Shown: positions 10,091 through 21,767, counted from the first letter of the stretch. The stretch: DNA of 64,000 bases from Platerodrilus igneus (GCA_036346225.1 JARFIW010000905.1:1563501-1627500); one strand, 5' to 3'. Notes: generated by a model not told the origin, from the sequence alone. Made by a program: numbers and translations.

Positions 10091-12936
10091 TCTCCCTAAC
10101 GTGTGGTATCTATGACCAGACGTGGGAATTATTTTTCTTGAAATTTAAGTGAAAAAGCTAACCCGATATAAAAATGTAATTTGTTAGGTTAGCATATAAG
10201 GATTTAGTAGGGTGGTACTGTTGGTAAATTTGTTGATTCACAACTATGTCATGGACAAGTTTTAAATGTGCATCGTTAGAAAACCAAAGTACCAGTAACA
10301 AAATTTGTTAGAGTGCAAAGTGACGCACTCCATGAACATTTTTAAATTTGGGCACTTCTTGCCAAAAAAAGAATAGTTTTAATGCAACACTCATGTGTGT
10401 TTGCACATAAGAACTTTAATGTTAGCTTTAGTTTAGATAGTTTAGGCGACTTGTCGCATTAGTTTAGTTTCAGTAGTGTTTCATGCTCCCCGACAAATTT
10501 GTGCTGTCGATAATTAGTGTAGTCAAAGACTATGGGGCTACATTTTCCGTTTCCTGGTACTTCGGTAGACGGGTTATCGGTCAAAAAACCAGGTGGCGCC
10601 TTATATAAACATTTTGTAGGTTTTAAGTTAGGTTTTATATAGGGTAGTTAGGTTGTAATGTAAAATGGTAATTAAACTTTATGTAAGTTTATTACTCTTT
10701 ATCCTCGTGACTATCAGCTATATACCAAACCTCTCTACTTTCTGTACATTAATCTGATATCACTAGGTCGAGAATTTCTTCTTTTTATTTTTAAGCCCAA
10801 GGTAATGTCGGATGGAAAATGGCTTTAGTCAAAGAAAACTCTTAAGGTCTAAACGGCTAGTAGAGTGTTAGCTCTGGGTAGATCATGAGCAAAAATACCT
10901 TTAATAAGCGCCACCGTATTTCTTAATACAATTGCCAACAAAATTTAACTGTGTTTGTATAAGGGGAATGCGGAAACCTTATCTTAACACCACTAACATA
11001 GCCATAAAACTTGAATTTCACTCTTTCGGACACACTTACCAAAACTTCAACCACCAGATGTCAAACAGATGTCTCAGCTTTACCTGTGAACAAACAAAAA
11101 CACCACATGGACACCATTTGTGTCCTCAAAAGCATATGCCAAAAATAGAATAAGTGAATTTAAACATCTGTAATATATTAAACGAATTTAGTTTCATTAC
11201 ACACCCTTTTTACTTAAGGAGGACTTGCTCTATTTTCCTTTTTTTTTATTTAAATGTTGAATTATAAAACGTCTTTCAAAAGAAACAAAAGGAATTCTAT
11301 TTATATAAAAGTTTGATTATATACAGGTGACTGCAATATATAGGATTATGTTCTTGTCATATTTTTTTTTTTATAAAAAATTTTAGTGAAATTTAACATT
11401 CAAAATAGATATATATAAATGGATCATTTTATAAGAATTAGTTAAATAAACATGTAATATATTATTTGTTCATAACACATAATTTTATTTTTCTTTAATC
11501 ATTGAAGTACTTCATTGACTATTACAACAAAGATTGATCGTCAAAAGCAGCGATTGTAAAATGCAAATACTCAAATTTAACTGTAATCTACTAAAAACAC
11601 GCGAATTTCTACACCAATGAAAGAGCTTTACATGCCCTGAATGTCTTTAAACAAAATGTAAAATTAAACCAAGACTGCATCTGGCGTCTAGGTTAGAAAA
11701 TAGAATCTATACTATTTTTATCTGACATAAGTTGTCATTCTAAATATCTTAAAACACATTGATTGAATGCGTGTACAAACAACTGACAAACTAGATACTT
11801 ATTCGTTGTTGTTACTAACTTCAAAAAAACTACTTTATATTTTCATTACTCTAATAATCAACGTAGGATATTTCATAATAATTTACTATAGTTTCAAAGC
11901 TATGGAAAGTTTCAAACACTCACGTGCATCCAAATGAACTGCAGGTGCAAAACCTTGACGTCAGCTGTTGTACCTTTCCAGCGTAGTATCCAGTTGATAT
12001 TAGTCATCGGTAAGTTTGGAGTATTGGGATTCTTTGTAGAATAAACAATTGCTATACTGCATAGTTAATTAAATAGAACGAAACCATAACTGCTTGCTTA
12101 AAATTTACTGCGACGAAGATTTATTATAATTTAATATCGAAAATTGTTGTTGTAGATATGTCCGTAAGATATTGCATGTCTTAAATGATGTCCTATAATC
12201 GTTCCATATTCTCAGGCCTGTCGGGATCAACTAACTTATGTGAAGCGAGGCTTATCAAAACTCGTGCCCACGCGACCGCTGTTAGGCTCAACCTCTAGAC
12301 CGTAAGAATCTATTGTTCTTTACGTTTTCTTCTTGACTTTATTAGACGCCACGTGTTTTAGCCGGGCCATCTTGACTTTATATCGTCTACAAAAAGCGAC
12401 TTGCACTCTTGGACGTTGGGAATAAAGTGCCGATTATCAACTTGACAGCGCTTGGTAACAAACTTCAGAGTATATATTTTCTAGAATCTATGTGTTATTA
12501 CGAACATTATACATTAATCTTTATTGGTTGATAATTCACAAATTAAATGCTTTAAAATATAGCTGTTTTATTATTATTTTATTGGGCTAGATGTAACTAG
12601 AAAAAAAATACGTTACAAGGTCTTAGATTTTAAGCTGTTACTGTGCTAACAGACTTTTTCTTTTTTAATTTTTTTCTTTTGTGGCTTTGTCGCGATTGTT
12701 ACGTGCCAATTAAATTGGCCCTTAAACATTGTTTCAGGAGGTTTCGCGCCATAATTTCAAAAGACGCGGTGCGCGGAATTTTAAAAGACTAGGCGCGTAC
12801 TTCCGTACGTCATAGTGAGTTTGCGCAGATCGCGCGACGCGGGAGGGTTGGACGAATAAGTTCGCGCCGATGTGTAAAAGACAAGAAGTGGGGACAAGTT
12901 TCCTGTTCTCTCTATAACGTGGCTGTTTTGCCTTTG
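10091..12936. other. AT-rich intergenic DNA, no gene recognised
   Basis: No frame here looks coding. A TATATAAA at about 10602 follows a GC-rich ggtggcgcc, but nothing coding follows. 12700-12900 is CG-rich with a partly repeated segment (cgcgccataatttcaaaag and gcgcggaattttaaaag), possibly old promoter or LTR sequence. Confidence 0.5.
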
Positions 12937-13562
12937 ATCTTCAAGGAGTGTGGTCGGTCAGGTATCGTATCGTGCTTATCTTTACCCATGTAGATATCCT
13001 GCTTGCTTATCTTTTGTTTGTCGACCTTTACCTGGTTTTTCCTGTCATTCCCTGCATAGGTAGGTAACAACTTGAGCCGTAGAAACCGTACTGCACTACC
13101 CTGTATGACGACCTTATGACTGCCGTAGCTGGCCGAAGCTGGTCCGAACGCTTTTGTAGAGCGTCGGCGTATCATCTCTAATTCCTCCGGGACGGAGCCT
13201 TGATGGATTTCAATAGAGGCCTACCGTAGCGCAACTTCGTGCGAATGCCGGATTTCTGATGTAAGTAATCCATTATCTAATTGTTCGCTTTTATCATTGT
13301 TTTAAAATTATGTAAATTTCCAATTATTACGCAATATAATTTGTGCCTTGGTGACGTCATTGGTAGTGGACACGCGGAATCTGTAATAAGGTTACGCTGC
13401 CCTCCGCGAGTGGCGTCGCCGCTTTACTCATTGCGCTTGCGCGATGTATTTATGAACTCTTAAACTGTATTACCGACTTTGTAACTGTATTTATCGACGT
13501 ACTTCGTAAACTGTATTATTGACTTTTAAATTGTAAGAACTATCACCATTTAAATTGTAATA
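12937..13562 (-). repeat. 625-bp dispersed repeat, copy 2
   Basis: It is the second copy of the repeat at 4527-5151, same orientation, 8.4 kb apart, with the CRE tgacgtca at 13352-13359. On the - strand it begins exactly where the homology of the pseudogene at 13563-14402 ends, so either it was inserted into that gene or both were joined by rearrangement. The frame of that pseudogene continues by chance into the repeat as far as 13491. Confidence 0.85.
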
Positions 13563-14402
13563 TTTTTTAGTTTTTATCCAGCGTGGAAGGTCAATGTAAG
13601 AAGATCCCCTAAGTGGCTGGTATTTGTTGATGTTTAGTTCTAAATGCAGGACACGTTGTAAGGCCCAACCGGACTGGTGATGTTCAAATTCTTGGGATTT
13701 ATTGAGCATCTCCCGAGAAAACGCCGTATACAATTTGTTCAAATCGCTCGATCGGGTTATAATTTGATTTTCGGTATTAAAAGATTTAGTTGCTTCGGTA
13801 TCACCCAAGTCCATCTTTGTGTACATACCAAACGCTTCCACATTAATTTTAAGGGTCGTGTGGACCTCAAAGGTGTCTTGGATCAGCTTTACAAAATGCC
13901 GCTTTTGTTCAAGTAAAAAGTCTCCAATGTCTCTACAACCCGACAGATTATTAATGCGGTAAGTTGCGATCCGGAAGCGGAAAGCAGACGATAACAGTTG
14001 TATCGCTTCTTGTTTGGGGTCTCCGGATTCGGTCTTATGCGCGGCACTACGTAAATGGCCGGGAAACTGGCGTGAAGAAACGTCCTGTCGCTGGCGTTTT
14101 GGGCCGGGTGCAGCACGTGGTGGTGATGCTCCGCGTTTGGCTGACATCGATGAAGAAGAAATAGTATCTCCGTGGAGGGCGTGCTGATGCCGGGTTAAAT
14201 TAGCTCGACGCCCAAACCCCATATCACAAATGTCGCACACAAATGATGCTGGTGCTGGTAATCCAGTCGGTGGAGCTGAGGCTGTAACCTGACGTGGTGG
14301 TCTAATGATATTATGGACCTCTTTTTTGTGTCGGTTAAGGTTGCTCTAGATCGAGAAAATTTTCTGGCACACATCGCAGACGAATACTTTGACGGATTCC
14401 AT
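13563..14402 (-). pseudogene. C2H2-finger protein fragment of a Maverick/virus-like element
   Basis: From an ATG at 14402 the - strand encodes a first C2H2 finger (FVCDVCQKIF ... HKKEVH) interrupted by an in-frame TAG at 14346-14348, then a linker and a second intact finger (FVCDICDMGF ... HQHALH). A basic proline-rich stretch follows, then a region ending in QSGWALQRVLHLELNINKY and LRGSSYIDLP. I recall that last block from arthropod proteins preceding viral-type B DNA polymerases in Maverick/adintovirus-like elements; this is memory, not a search. The homologous part stops at about 13565, where the 625-bp repeat begins, so the C-terminal part is lost. The promoter-like array at 14394-15110 lies directly upstream. 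Confidence 0.65.
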
Positions 14403-14485
14403 TGTAATCTGCACAATAAAACAATGTTTATTACTCAGTTTAAAACACGTAAACCGCAATGCTTTACAGTAGTAAAAGAAACACT

Positions 14486-14515
14486 ACTGAGGAAAATGGG
14501 CTGAGACTTATATTT
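14486..14515 (-). promoter_or_regulatory. Core promoter of the gene-proximal unit
   Basis: The - strand reads AAATATAAG at 14515-14507 and then a TCAGT initiator at 14490-14486, about 84 bases upstream of the ATG at 14402. The 10-bp inverted repeat at 14500-14530 overlaps the TATA-like box. Confidence 0.45.
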
Positions 14516-14530
14516 GTAAGAAGTCTCAGC
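14500..14530. repeat. 10-bp perfect inverted repeat over a TATA-like box
   Basis: gctgagactt at 14500-14509 and aagtctcagc at 14521-14530 are perfectly complementary, separated by 11 bases that hold the AT-rich core. It is present in the gene-proximal unit only; the other units lack the distal arm. Confidence 0.8.
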
Positions 14531-14694
14531 TATTTAGCAAGATGATCGTAAACAGGTAAATTAAAGTGCGTGCTCACAGGCAGTCAATATAACATTGTCC
14601 CAGGATTCCAATGTAATTTGCACAATAAAACGATGTTTTTTACTCAGTTTAAAACAGGTAAACCACGAGGTTTTGTAGTCGTAGAAGAAACACA

Positions 14695-14730
14695 ACTGAG
14701 GGAAATGGGATGAAACCCCTTATATTTATA
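14695..14730 (-). promoter_or_regulatory. Core promoter of unit 2: TATAAATA plus TCAGT
   Basis: On the - strand TATAAATA begins at 14730 and the A of a TCAGT initiator is at 14697, 33 bases later, which is close to the arthropod TATA-to-initiator spacing. The unit at 14796-14970 keeps the TATA (14903-14912) but has lost TCAGT. Confidence 0.55.
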
Positions 14731-15258
14731 GCCAGATGATCGTAAGCAGGTAAATTAGAGCGCATGCTCACAGGCAACTAATATAACATTGTCTCTGGAT
14801 TGCAATGTGATCTGCACAATAAAACGATCTTTATTACTCAGTTTAAAACATGCAGACAAATGATTTCGCAATCGCGGAAGAGGAAAATGGGCTGAAATCC
14901 CTTATATTTATAGCCAGATGAACGGAAATGGGCAAATTTGAGCTCATACTCACAGGCAGCCGATATAACATTGTCCCAGGATTCCAATGTGATCTGCAAA
15001 ATAAAACGGAAGAAGAAAATGGGCTGAGGCTTCTTATAAATTGTCAGATGATCGGAAATAAGTAAATTAGAGAGCATGCGCACAGATCGCTAATAAAACG
15101 TCGCCCCAGTGGAGATACTCCTAAAGGAATTGAGCACAGTTAAGTCTGGAGAACTTGCAATACAACCAAAAACAGAAAAATGAGTATTATATGTATAATA
15201 AATAGCCATTGCTATGCTTTCGGGCCTTATTCGATATAGGACCATGGCACCAACCGCA

Positions 15259-15620
15259 CCCAATGATACTCTAGCCTATGATCAAACTACTACATATATA
15301 CCCAAATTGTTACATTACTTAGTGACTTACTGCAGTTAATCACAATAGCATATTGCAATATAAAGCCTAGGGGTGGGGTACGACGGTTATTTATAGCCAC
15401 CAGGCAGCGCTTTCTTTATACTATATATACCTGACATCCTGGTTTGTAAGCAGGGATTAGAATCATCCAATGCCGATACACTCCCACATTGTGGTATCTG
15501 TTGTATAAATATGGCCAACCACCAGTTTAAACCCCAAATCATTTTCCAGTAGCTTTATATGCATGATGCTATTGTTAACAACCGAGTTTACTTATTGTCA
15601 TGATATTTGGGCGCAAGGTA
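15259..15620 (+). repeat. Left arm of the 6-kb inverted repeat
   Basis: It is the reverse complement of 20849-21224 with scattered substitutions. Landmarks are tactctagcctatgatca near the outer edge and gatatttgggcgcaaggta at the inner edge. The right arm has an extra ~16 bases relative to this arm next to the acatcctggtttg segment. Confidence 0.85.
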
Positions 15621-16475
15621 ACACGGTGCAATAACACTTGCCTCATAGCCTATTCGCTGAGCTTTTGACAGACAAGAAGGCAAGACAAACAACGTTGGAC
15701 AATTTTTAAGCCAGTCCCATCCTTACCAGCGAAAAATGATGACGACATTGATCTGTAGGTTACCATTTCTTCATCTACATTCGCATATTTTACGTAACAT
15801 GAAGTTGTTTCGTTTTTGTATATAGATTATTACAGGTTTTTGGAGTCTCTCTTTATTTTATATGCAAATGTATGTACTTGTTATGTATATATTTTTGATT
15901 TAAATGAAATAACAAGATAAAATGCATTTTGAATGATAAACCATGTTACATATTTAACAAATTTGGAGTCGTTCCCTTTGAATTTGTATTAGAATATAAT
16001 TGATTCCTTTTATGTGCCTTTTCGCTTTGCGACCAAGTTTTGTGTAACGTAAACCACTATTTATGGTATGTTACCTAAAACTAAAAAACGTGAGAGGTGG
16101 GGCCTCCGACTAAAGTGTCCTCGTAGTAAGCACCCGATTCGTTCAACCTTTGTAGTAAATAATTCAAGAAGGTGGATTGTCGCGCCCATGCAAGCGCATA
16201 AAGAGAAGCTTTCCTTCATTATTTTAACCTAACGTGAAATATTCAAAGTAGTCTATGATTAATTAGTTTGCAGGAGATCAAATTATGAAACTGAATGAAA
16301 TAGTCCTTCAAAAATCGGGCGATGTAATCATTACAACTAAAATATTCAAATTGCTAGTGATATGCAAATCGGTGTTTAATAAAAACTTTTATATCAACAT
16401 TAATCATGATGAATGAATATACCTGTATCATTTGCATATATAATAATACGTGCAATAAACGATTATATGATCGTG
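15621..16475. other. AT-rich interior of the 6-kb block
   Basis: No gene, repeat or regulatory site is recognised in this stretch. Confidence 0.5.
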
Positions 16476-16555
16476 CTAAAATGGGTCTTTTAACACCGTA
16501 AATCTTTCCGAATGATCTGCAAAATATACTGTTATATATGTACACAAAGTTTAAT

Positions 16556-16630
16556 ACTCACCCAACTGCTTTGATTAACGAACAGTAAACCAGAAAAGAA
16601 ACTGAGCCTGCAGCACTTCACACTATTATA
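16556..16630 (-). promoter_or_regulatory. Leftward promoter-like set in the palindrome
   Basis: On the - strand a TATAATA box (16630-16624) is followed by a TCAGT initiator (16605-16601) and then a GTGAGT donor-like hexamer (16561-16556). It mirrors the set at 16836-16920, so the palindrome would drive divergent transcription. Confidence 0.4.
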
Positions 16631-16835
16631 TTAGCATATCTCGTAACAATAAGCACCAGGAGTAAACACCTGACGTTAAATTACACAAACTATATCTTTA
16701 TGTGCCATTCTTTTCTCGATATGTTAAGGCAGATTTCTGCTAAAGAATGGCACATAAAAGTATAGTTTGTGTAATTTGAATATAGATGGACCTCAGGTGT
16801 TTAATCCTGGTGCATGTTGTTACGAAATTTGCTAA

Positions 16836-16920
16836 TATAATAGTGTGAAGTGCGGTCGGCTCAGTTTGTTTTCCGGTTTACTGTTCGTTAATCAAAGCAG
16901 TTGGGTGAGTATTTAAACTT
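16836..16920 (+). promoter_or_regulatory. Rightward promoter-like set in the palindrome
   Basis: TATAATA (16836-16842) lies 27 bases before the A of TCAGT (16861-16865), and GTGAGT (16915-16920) follows about 50 bases on, as a first-exon donor could. No downstream coding exon is recognised. Confidence 0.4.
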
Positions 16921-17084
16921 TGTGTACATATATAACAGTATATTTTGCAGATCATTTCGCAAGTTTTACGGTGTTAAAAAACCCATTTTAGCTTAATTAT
17001 ATGTATAGTATTCGCTTTTTAGATAGACATGTATATTAATATGATCGTTGACACCTTTTGACAAGCTTTTAATGTTGCATATAT

Positions 17085-18670
17085 GAATTACATATTTAAT
17101 TTTAATTTAGCGTAAATTCGGCTTAGTTTCCGGATAATTTTTAGTTTTTAATAGATTTTTAATGATTTTTTGTTGATATCTTAGGATCCACTGATAATAT
17201 TTGAGCAACAATAAAAGCTATGCTGACCTTAAATTTACCGATCTTTGCTCTGCGGATATATTAAATAAACGTGTCGAAGAATTTAGATGAGTCAAGACGT
17301 AATGACCTAGTTGTATCACAAAATAATTAATTGCCTGAATTTATAATATATGTAAATCGATCGATTTGTAGGGTATTCAGTTTTATAAATTGATTAATTA
17401 TCAACCGCTTTGAATATCTCAACGTCAGGTAAAAGTAATTTTTCTCTGGTTTAATATATAGCTCATGTTATAATCAGTATTTTGTAGTTAATTATAGACA
17501 GATATGTCATCGTATTGTATGGAATGCAGTCATTTCTGCAATTTGCATAGAGCAAAACGATACATTATTATAAATAGTACAGTACAATAAATAATTTTCA
17601 TAAGAAATCGATTTTATGAATAAACTATATTACAAAAACCTGTATTTAAACTAACAGCATGTTTTATTCGAAACCGCATTATTGGAGAAACAACTTATTT
17701 CCTAAATTAAACTGCATTTGTTTTTCAAAAACTCTATAACTCAGTTTTGTATGCCTGGAATTTAATAGTAGTGTGATATAAAATTTTAATAATAAAATTT
17801 GGGTCCAAACTAAACACTCTTATTGTTAATGAATTAATAATTATTTTATAAAATAAGCTATATATCAAACCAGCACTCGTATTTTCAAGTTATATATGAG
17901 CCGATGTATTCATCTTCTAATAATTCGTGAGAATTGCAGTCATTTCTGCAATTTGCAGAGAACGAAACCTAGAAATATTTATGAGCTATGATATTTATAA
18001 CGTCACGCACATTCATACAGGCATAAACACGTTTAAGAAGGTCGTTGATCGCTTGAATCATGCCCCCGAGAATTTTTTATCTCTAACGGAACGATAATTA
18101 TTTTTAAAAATTTATAAATCGATTCAATGTATAAATTTTTACGTTCTTATAATTGTTATACAAATTTCATGTTTGGATTTAAATTACAGCTTAAGGTTTA
18201 AAGAACATCACACAAAAACCAGTTTTTAATATAATAAAATTCAAGTTTACATATGGTTGAAATACAAATATTCTGCTATGATAAACTAAAAATACTACTT
18301 GTTTAACTTTATTAATGTTTAGGCTTAAAAATAGAACAAAATTCCATGAACCAGATGATATAAACAAATTTTTTATAAAACCGACATTAATCGGCGCGCT
18401 GAAGAAAATATATGTCTCGTAATACTAACGAGTTAATTTTGTAGTACGGTTTAGTGTGGTTCCAGATATTGACAAAGGCGGATGCGGTTTTGTATATGAA
18501 TTACATATTTAATGCGACTTTTAGTAAAATTCCGCTTAGTTTTTTGAGATAGTTTTAGGTTTCTAATTAATTGTTAATATTTTTTTGTTAATATCTTAGG
18601 ATCCATTGAAAATATTCAAACTCTATATAAAAGCGGAGCTGATCTCAATTTTGCCGAGCTTCGCTCAGAC
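17085..18670 (+). repeat. Direct duplication A (17085-17260 and 18493-18670)
   Basis: Both copies start at tatgaattacatatttaa and share a cttaggatcca motif about 100 bases on. They are diverged and in the same orientation. Confidence 0.7.
17526..17957 (+). repeat. Short repeated motif gcagtcatttctgcaatttg
   Basis: This 20-mer occurs exactly at 17526 and 17936, each followed by similar flanking bases (agagaacgaaac-like). It contains a small gcag/ctgc inverted repeat. A degraded third version may lie at about 18888. Confidence 0.7.
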
Positions 18671-19506
18671 GTGATGTACAATTTTGGATGAGTCATGATG
18701 TAATCATTTTATAACTTTGGGGTGGGGTTCGAGACTAATCATAACCGTCGGGTGATCGTGAGGGGTTAACACTCCTTCGACTGATATTTTTTCTGTAATT
18801 AAAGGTCGTTCTAGGTAAGTCGAGCATTTTTGGGTATGCTTAATTGAATATTTATATATTTTTCAGATATGTATAATGATTTCACTTTCTGTAAATTGCA
18901 GGAAATAGCCGCATTTTATACGATGATACATCAGTAGTTTAAATATCATACAGAAACATTTTACTTATTTAAAATTTACTAGTGTTTGGGCTTAAAAAAT
19001 AGTGCGAAATTGTAGGAACCAGATGGCATGAACAAATTTTTTTATAAAATCAACATCAGTCGGTGCGCTGAATAAAATATGTCTCGTTGTTATTCAATTT
19101 TCTAGTACGGTTTCATGATACATAATTGTATCATGGTACTGTTTAGTACGGCTCCAGACATTGATAAGGACCCTCGCGAATGCAGCTTTCCATAAGCAAA
19201 TCAGTACGTATTAAAAATCTTTTCTATTAGTGGACCATTTTTTTTAATTTGAAAATTATATTGGTTATTAAGTGTTTGGGTCTTTAAATTATAGTCCTAC
19301 ATTCTGTGAATACAAAGCAATTTTCATTTAAAAAATAGAACGTAGTGAAGCGTGAGAAGCCTCAAACGTGCAACCGGTTAACATATTTCACAACTAGAAA
19401 TATTTATGAGCTATGATATTTATCACGTTACGCACATTCATACAGGCATAGACATGTTTAAGTAGACCGTTGATCACTCGAATCGCGCCCCTGAGAAGTT
19501 TTTATC
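17969..19506 (+). repeat. Direct duplication B (17969-18080 and 19394-19506)
   Basis: Both copies contain ctagaaatatttatgagc and acgcacattcatacaggcat in order. They are about 110 bp long, in the same orientation and diverged. Confidence 0.75.
18318..19175 (+). repeat. Direct duplication C (18318-18480 and 18982-19175)
   Basis: Shared landmarks are a gaaccagatg motif, a tcggcgcgctgaa / tcggtgcgctgaa motif and a tagtacgg motif. The second copy has an extra ~30 bases holding atgatacataattgtatcat, a small palindrome. Confidence 0.75.
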
Positions 19507-19804
19507 AAGTAACTAATCGTTTGAGCTCACACATCGACATTGTTTTTTAATAGTCGAAATAGGGTTACCTATTGTAATAATTATTATTGTATTGTATAAT
19601 GAAAATACCCCATTTGATTATGTAAAGCATTATTTCTTTCTTTAAATTGCACAAATATTGGATTTTAAAAATTTTACAGATGTGAATTATTTAAAACGGA
19701 TGATGCAATATTTTAATTAGCTGCTTTTAGACCTCAAACAAAAACAGTCACAAGTTTAATTTTATGCAATCAAATCGTGCATTGGACGTAATATTTATGC
19801 ATAT

Positions 19805-20150
19805 TTGTGCAGATTTCTGCTAATGAATAGCACAATAATAGTAATGGTTAAGTATTTTGCTCATAGACGGATACCTGGTGTTTACTCTCAGAGCATTTCC
19901 TTATGACATATGCTGATACGTTAACGTAGAGTACTCGGCCTTTCAGTTTTCAGTTTACGGTATCGAGTTTTGTGAAGTCGCTCTAAGTAAGTAAACTAAT
20001 TTTTGTGATCAGATTTTAACAGAACATTGTTTCAGATGATGACGATGCTTGTTTTAAAAGACTCATTTTAGCATAATTAGGTGTTTAGTATTCGCCAGAC
20101 GTGTATATTAATATGACCGTTGCATACACGTTTTAATAAATGTTGCAAAT
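19805..20150 (+). repeat. Diverged copy of the palindrome's right arm
   Basis: It matches 16743-17095: gcagatttctgct near its start, the promoter-like middle (tcagt at 19943-19947, then a GTAAGT-like donor at 19987-19992) and the cattttag ... tagtattcgc segment further on. Here only one arm is present, so the palindrome was either built from or lost from this sequence. Confidence 0.65.
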
Positions 20151-20848
20151 AGGCAGGCGCTCGGCTATTTATTTACATCTTATTTATTCAATAGCTTGAA
20201 AATTTGTATATGAATTAAGTTTTATAAATTTCTAAACTGGAGATATATACTTACGTAGTGATGAGCTTGGTTACTAGTTACTTTCAGCAGCAACTTAAGT
20301 CGCCGCTACCACTAGTTTTTAGTATTATGTAATAGGATCATGATGGTTAGCATCATGGTATATTATAGGAATGAATTTGGTACAATGTCATTAATAACTG
20401 AAATACCTATAAAATATATTTTTTGAACTGGTTGGTGACATGCCCATTTTCTATGTAAACTACTGGTTTTAATTTTTAATGCTTATATTATATTATATTT
20501 ACACATCAATTCCAATATCAATATCGAAATTTACAAACTATTAAAAATACTAGAATAAAACTGAAGTAGCCTGCGGTCGTATTCATTATAAATTATAGAA
20601 TGCAACAATGCTGTTGTTTATTATCTTTTCCCTCCCTTCTGCTTACAATATTACTAATTCATTGTACCTAATGATTTGCATCATAACAAAACAATTGCAA
20701 TTATTCATTCTGTTATTGGCTACGCATAATTGCTTTGAGAGTCCATAATTCTATACAGGCTAGAACAACAGGCATCTTATCCATTGTGTATATGTAACTG
20801 CATGTTTTGTTAATATCAACTTAATAGCTATAATTCATCTATAAGTGC

Positions 20849-21224
20849 TACCTTGCACCCAAATATCATGACAATAAGTAAACTCAGTTGCTAACAATAG
20901 CATCATGAATATAAAGCTACTGGAAAATGATTTGGGGTTTAATCTGGTGGCTGGCCATATTTATACGACAGATACCACAATGTGGGAGTGTATCGGCATT
21001 AGATGATTCTAATCCCTGCTTACAAACCAGGTAGTCATCTGTTGAAATGTCAGGTATATATAGTATAAAGAAAGCGCTGCCTGGGGGCTATAAAGAACCG
21101 TCGTACCCCACCCCTAGGCTTTATATTGCAATATGCTATTGTGATTAACTGCAGTAAGTTACTTAGTAATGTGACAATTTGGGCATATATGGGGCAGTAT
21201 GATCATAGGCTAGAGTAACATTGG
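20849..21224 (-). repeat. Right arm of the 6-kb inverted repeat
   Basis: It is the inverted partner of 15259-15620. Its inner edge is taccttgcacccaaatatc and its outer edge is tgatcataggctagagta. Confidence 0.85.
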
Positions 21225-21635
21225 CTACGATTAGAATATCACAATGTATTGGCGACTTAGATTGCAATCGATTGAGCAACTATTGATCGAGCGTAGCCCA
21301 ATAGTAACCGTTACGACGACTTTGGCGCTGTATTTGCAAAAGTGATGTAAAACGACATTTCATTATGAGCGTATTATCAAAACATTATTCAACTTTATAC
21401 AACTTTATTTTTACAAAATACAATGCAGATACAAATTATATAGATATTATGTCTCCTAGCTATTGGCTATCCTTTGGAATCTTTTCGATAGTCTAGCATT
21501 CCACCCTATTGGATGTATAAAGAAGCATTTTTCTTATCCAATTAATATATTGCTCCTGCCGATTCTAATGTTAGAGACGGCAAAGCTGATGTTGTGGGCG
21601 TTGGTGCTGTAGTTGTTTGATGGTTTGATGAGGTT
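21225..21635. other. AT-rich DNA, nothing recognised
   Basis: No coding frame or repeat is seen. A tttatt at about 21404 gives an AATAAA on the - strand, which could serve the small ORF at 21768-22028. Confidence 0.45.
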
Positions 21636-21728
21636 GGTAAAGTTGATTATATTGTTGATATTATTGATGTTGTTGATGTTATCGATGTTGTTGATGTTGT
21701 TGATGTAGTTGATACTGTTGATGTTGTA
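21636..21728. repeat. (GTTGAT)n-like microsatellite
   Basis: About 90 bases are built of gttgat and gatgtt units with a few changes (gttatcgat, gtagttgat). It sits just downstream of the stop of the - strand ORF at 21768-22028. Confidence 0.85.
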
Positions 21729-21767
21729 AATTCTTATGACAGTAATTGAGACAGTTAAATTTTTATC

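Larger units (their letters stand above)
14394..15110 (-). repeat. Tandem array of four promoter/leader-like units
   Basis: Four diverged units (about 14394-14594, 14602-14790, 14796-14970, 14972-15105) shorten from ~200 to ~135 bp. On the - strand each runs: a cctgtttacgatcat-type block, a TATA-like box, an initiator region, a ttaaactgag block, then ttttattgtgcagat. Only in the unit nearest the gene does the end run into the ATG (14400-14402) of the C2H2 pseudogene. The array therefore looks like repeated copies of that gene's 5' flank. Confidence 0.75.
16476..16991. repeat. 516-bp near-perfect palindrome
   Basis: Arms 16476-16712 and 16743-16991 are reverse complements with few mismatches, around a 30-base spacer. 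Each arm reads outward through a TATA-like box, a TCAGT initiator and a GTGAGT splice-donor-like site. A diverged single copy of the right arm and its flank lies at 19805-20150. RNA from either strand would fold into a ~240-bp hairpin. Confidence 0.9.
15259..21224. mobile_element. 6-kb block bounded by ~370-bp inverted repeats
   Basis: The ends 15259-15620 and 20849-21224 are inverted copies of each other. The interior is AT-rich and holds no recognisable gene, but has a large palindrome and four families of direct duplications. No target-site duplication is visible. It could be a non-autonomous terminal-inverted-repeat element, a non-coding part of the Maverick/virus-like element around it, or an inverted duplication. 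The outer limits beyond the arms are unknown. Confidence 0.55.

Noticed and set aside
10932..11153. 73-codon open frame on +
   Set aside because: No motif, no promoter and no neighbouring coding sequence; length is within chance.
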